Assembly (NCBI GenBank): GCA_035638255.1
Contig: DASRAJ010000107.1
Coordinates: 62,001 to 126,000 of the forward strand
Reading direction: 5' to 3'
DNA length: 64,000 bases
Origin: DASRAJ01 sp035638255
GTDB lineage: Bacteria > Bacteroidota > Bacteroidia > Chitinophagales > UBA10324
Made by a program: the position numbers and the translations under genes. Each line of letters opens with the position of its first letter. Positions within the stretch are counted from its first letter, which is position 1. This document shows positions 62,173 to 64,000 of this stretch, one piece after another. The notes below the pieces were generated by a model that did no database searches, was not told the origin of the DNA, and was given only the letters and a program-made list of their open reading frames with translations.

Positions 62173-63903
62173 ATGCATAGAATATTGTTCAATCTTATTT
62201 TTATAGCTCTTCTTTCTCCTCAGTTGTTCAGCCAAACTCCGGGTCACTTAATAGGCATCTATTGCATTCCTTCTCCCGCTAAATCAACGTACGGAATTGC
62301 TGATGTGGATCCGGCCACCGGGATTGCAATTCCATTAGACACCTTTGTGGGGTATCAGGCAACGTTATCTGCGAGCGGCGTATTCGATGGGTACCGTAAT
62401 TTCCTTTACATGATTACGGCAGATTCTATCAACACGTACCTCATGAGCGTCAACATTGCAACCGGACAAATTTCAGTACTCTTCGAGGTGGACTCAACCG
62501 GAAGTGGAATACCGGGCACCGTTACAGTAGGGAACTGCCTTTCCGAATTGTGCTTCAATTATTCTGACAGCAATATTTATTTTCTGCATCTCAGAAATAG
62601 ATATGCTACTGTACAATATTTGAGTAAAATAAATCCGGTCACAAAAGAAGTGACCGACCTTACCACCTTGCCGGTGTATTGGTCAGAGGCATTCCCGTTA
62701 AATCCTGATTGCAATCATCAGAAAATCTTTTTCCAGAGATATGACCGGGCTGAGATGCGATACTCTATCGGAACGTATGATTTGGTTAATAACTCCTTCG
62801 ATTCAGTAGCGCTTGACCGGGCAACAGATGCCAATGTTACTTATACTTTTACTTTCAATCCCAATGATAATTTTTTTTACGGTTACGAGCAGGATCGCCG
62901 CGACTTTGCAACGGACAATCTAAGTGCGTTGCGCATGGTGAGAGTTGACCCTCTCACAGGAAGCATCGGGTATCTTACACCAGTGAGCAGAGTAAACGCA
63001 ATCGGGGAGATTATGGATCCCGTCCTGAACAGGAATTATTTTATGGCACAAACAACCAATCCCGGCATGTTACAACTCGATCGTTTTGATATAGCCACGA
63101 ACACATTGACGTCGAAGCCATTTGGGCACCTTAATAATAATCCTGACTCCTGGGTTCAGGTGCTTGATTTTATTACATCGTTTGATCAGCAACCCGCATC
63201 CGACTTTACTTTCAGCAACGTTTGCCAATCATTCCCTACTGCATTTTCTCCGAACGTAAATGGAGGTTATTTCCTGTGGACTTTCGGTGATCCTGCATCC
63301 GGCAATGCGAATGAAAGCATACTCGCAAATCCTGATCATACTTTTTCAGAAGCAGGAACGTACGGGGTAACCATGATTGCTTATACCTGTTACAAGTCAG
63401 ATACCGTCACCCGGCTCGTCACTATTGAACCATTTCCGCACATTGGTTTAGGCACCGACACCGTCCTGTGTTCTAACCAACCCCATCTGCCTCTTGAGCT
63501 TGATGTAACGGTTGCGGGCTATCACTATGTCTGGCAGGATGAAAGCACTTTGCCAACATTCACCATCACCCAGCCCGGAACTTATTGGGTGAATGTTTCG
63601 GGATCGTGCGGAAATATTTCCGATACACTTAACGTTTCATCACAAATTTGCGACTGCGGAATTACACTCCTCCCGAACCTGACTGAGCATACTATCAGTA
63701 TTCATATTGACTGCGAGGTCACAACGTATCATCACCTTCATCTTGAATTATTTGATATGCTTGGAAGAAAAGTAATGGATAGACCTGTATCAAAAAATGA
63801 TTTTGCGATAGATATCAACCGGTTCTCTGCAGGTGCTTTCGGCTACCGTTTCAGAGATGATAATCATACTATTCAAACCGGAAAGCTTGTGGTGATACAT
63901 TAA
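62173..63903 (+). CDS. Secreted PKD-domain protein with T9SS-type C-terminus
   Basis: 576 residues. A signal peptide (MHRILFNLIFIALLSPQLFSQ) is followed by a 330-residue propeller-like region (GIADVDPATGIAIPLDTF, LMSVNIATGQISVLFEV, LSKINPVTKEVTDLTTL, MVRVDPLTGSIGYLTPV) in which each blade mentions 'D/NPxTG'. One PKD domain follows (about 345-420, LWTFGDPASGN, PDHTFSEAGTYGVTMIAY). After it comes a gliding-motility-type immunoglobulin-like segment (GLGTDTVLCSNQPHLPLELD, YVWQDESTLPTFTITQPG). The C-terminus (HLELFDMLGRKVMDR to TGKLVVIH) is a T9SS type A signal. No enzyme motif was seen. A vsr fragment begins 13 bases after the stop. Confidence 0.85.
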   Translation: MHRILFNLIFIALLSPQLFSQTPGHLIGIYCIPSPAKSTYGIADVDPATGIAIPLDTFVGYQATLSASGVFDGYRNFLYMITADSINTYLMSVNIATGQISVLFEVDSTGSGIPGTVTVGNCLSELCFNYSDSNIYFLHLRNRYATVQYLSKINPVTKEVTDLTTLPVYWSEAFPLNPDCNHQKIFFQRYDRAEMRYSIGTYDLVNNSFDSVALDRATDANVTYTFTFNPNDNFFYGYEQDRRDFATDNLSALRMVRVDPLTGSIGYLTPVSRVNAIGEIMDPVLNRNYFMAQTTNPGMLQLDRFDIATNTLTSKPFGHLNNNPDSWVQVLDFITSFDQQPASDFTFSNVCQSFPTAFSPNVNGGYFLWTFGDPASGNANESILANPDHTFSEAGTYGVTMIAYTCYKSDTVTRLVTIEPFPHIGLGTDTVLCSNQPHLPLELDVTVAGYHYVWQDESTLPTFTITQPGTYWVNVSGSCGNISDTLNVSSQICDCGITLLPNLTEHTISIHIDCEVTTYHHLHLELFDMLGRKVMDRPVSKNDFAIDINRFSAGAFGYRFRDDNHTIQTGKLVVIH

Positions 63904-63915
63904 CTGCTCTCAACA

Positions 63916-64000
63916 ATGGCTGATGCACGATAAGAAAACCCGCAGCTACAACAACTTGTCCCGACCTGTCGGGATCTCCCGTATTCGCTCAACCTGTCCC
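63916..64000 (+). pseudogene. Decayed vsr 5' fragment (copy 3, cut by window edge)
   Basis: ATGGCTGAT, then DKKTRSYN, the same 7-codon palindromic insert (63953-63973, TCCCGACCTGTCGGGA), SRIR and the beginning of the second insert (CAACCTGTCCC), after which the window ends. Its orientation is the same as copies 1 and 2. Confidence 0.65.

Overview
The window is chromosomal DNA of a moderately AT-rich member of the Bacteroidota. At least fifteen predicted exported proteins carry a C-terminal type IX secretion (T9SS) sorting domain, with the usual 'PNP' start and 'G.Y...' end. Several surface proteins are built from PKD, GEVED, CHRD, delta-60, kelch or Asp-box repeats. Two promoters fit the Bacteroidota layout TTTG-N18..20-TAnnTTTG (9175-9206, 47269-47298). 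Translation starts lack strong Shine-Dalgarno sequences. No rRNA, tRNA, integrase or CRISPR was found.

Layout. 1-3650: an S74/tail-fibre-like surface protein (cut by the window edge) converges on an Asp-box propeller protein at a strong shared terminator. 3731-9126: a membrane protein, a TMTC/GT-C glycosyltransferase with TPRs, a small secreted protein and a helical cytoplasmic protein. 9175-15849: two tandem duplications, a pair of PKD proteins and a pair of 'GGDMW' secreted proteins. 16100-23878: DoxX, beta-helix, propeller and kelch surface proteins, an ABM monooxygenase, a VOC protein and a TPR protein. 23971-35002: housekeeping core (purD, a TetR regulator, secA, deoC, a TonB-like protein, aspS) plus a heme c/copper monooxygenase-like exoprotein. 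35149-42952: a giant M4 metalloprotease, a GT-C membrane protein and an M28 peptidase. 43025-48294: an Xre-RES toxin-antitoxin pair, a DUF763 protein with a clamp-binding tail, a truncated cox1 remnant, cysS, a PIN toxin-antitoxin pair and a decayed creD start. 48295-58376: a delta-60 protein, two SnoaL-like proteins, a membrane class III cyclase, a cytochrome-like lipoprotein, a frameshifted CHRD protein, a second copper/heme protein and a TMEM175-like channel. 58822-64000: a second copy of the cyclase, a cyclase-like soluble protein, a frameshifted PIN toxin-antitoxin pair and a PKD exoprotein, set among repeats.

The most unusual part is the right end. Three families of inverted or dispersed repeats crowd 54.9-64.0 kb. 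One family is a decayed 5' piece of a vsr (very-short-patch repair endonuclease) gene, present three times in direct orientation. Each copy carries the same 21-base, 7-codon palindromic insert between the same two codons. Similar short palindromes lie inside purD and inside the signal-peptide region of a secreted protein, which suggests a family of small palindromic elements that can enter reading frames, like the palindromic elements of Rickettsia. Gene remnants (cox1, creD, aspS tail, vsr) and two one-base frameshifts show ongoing decay between the housekeeping blocks.
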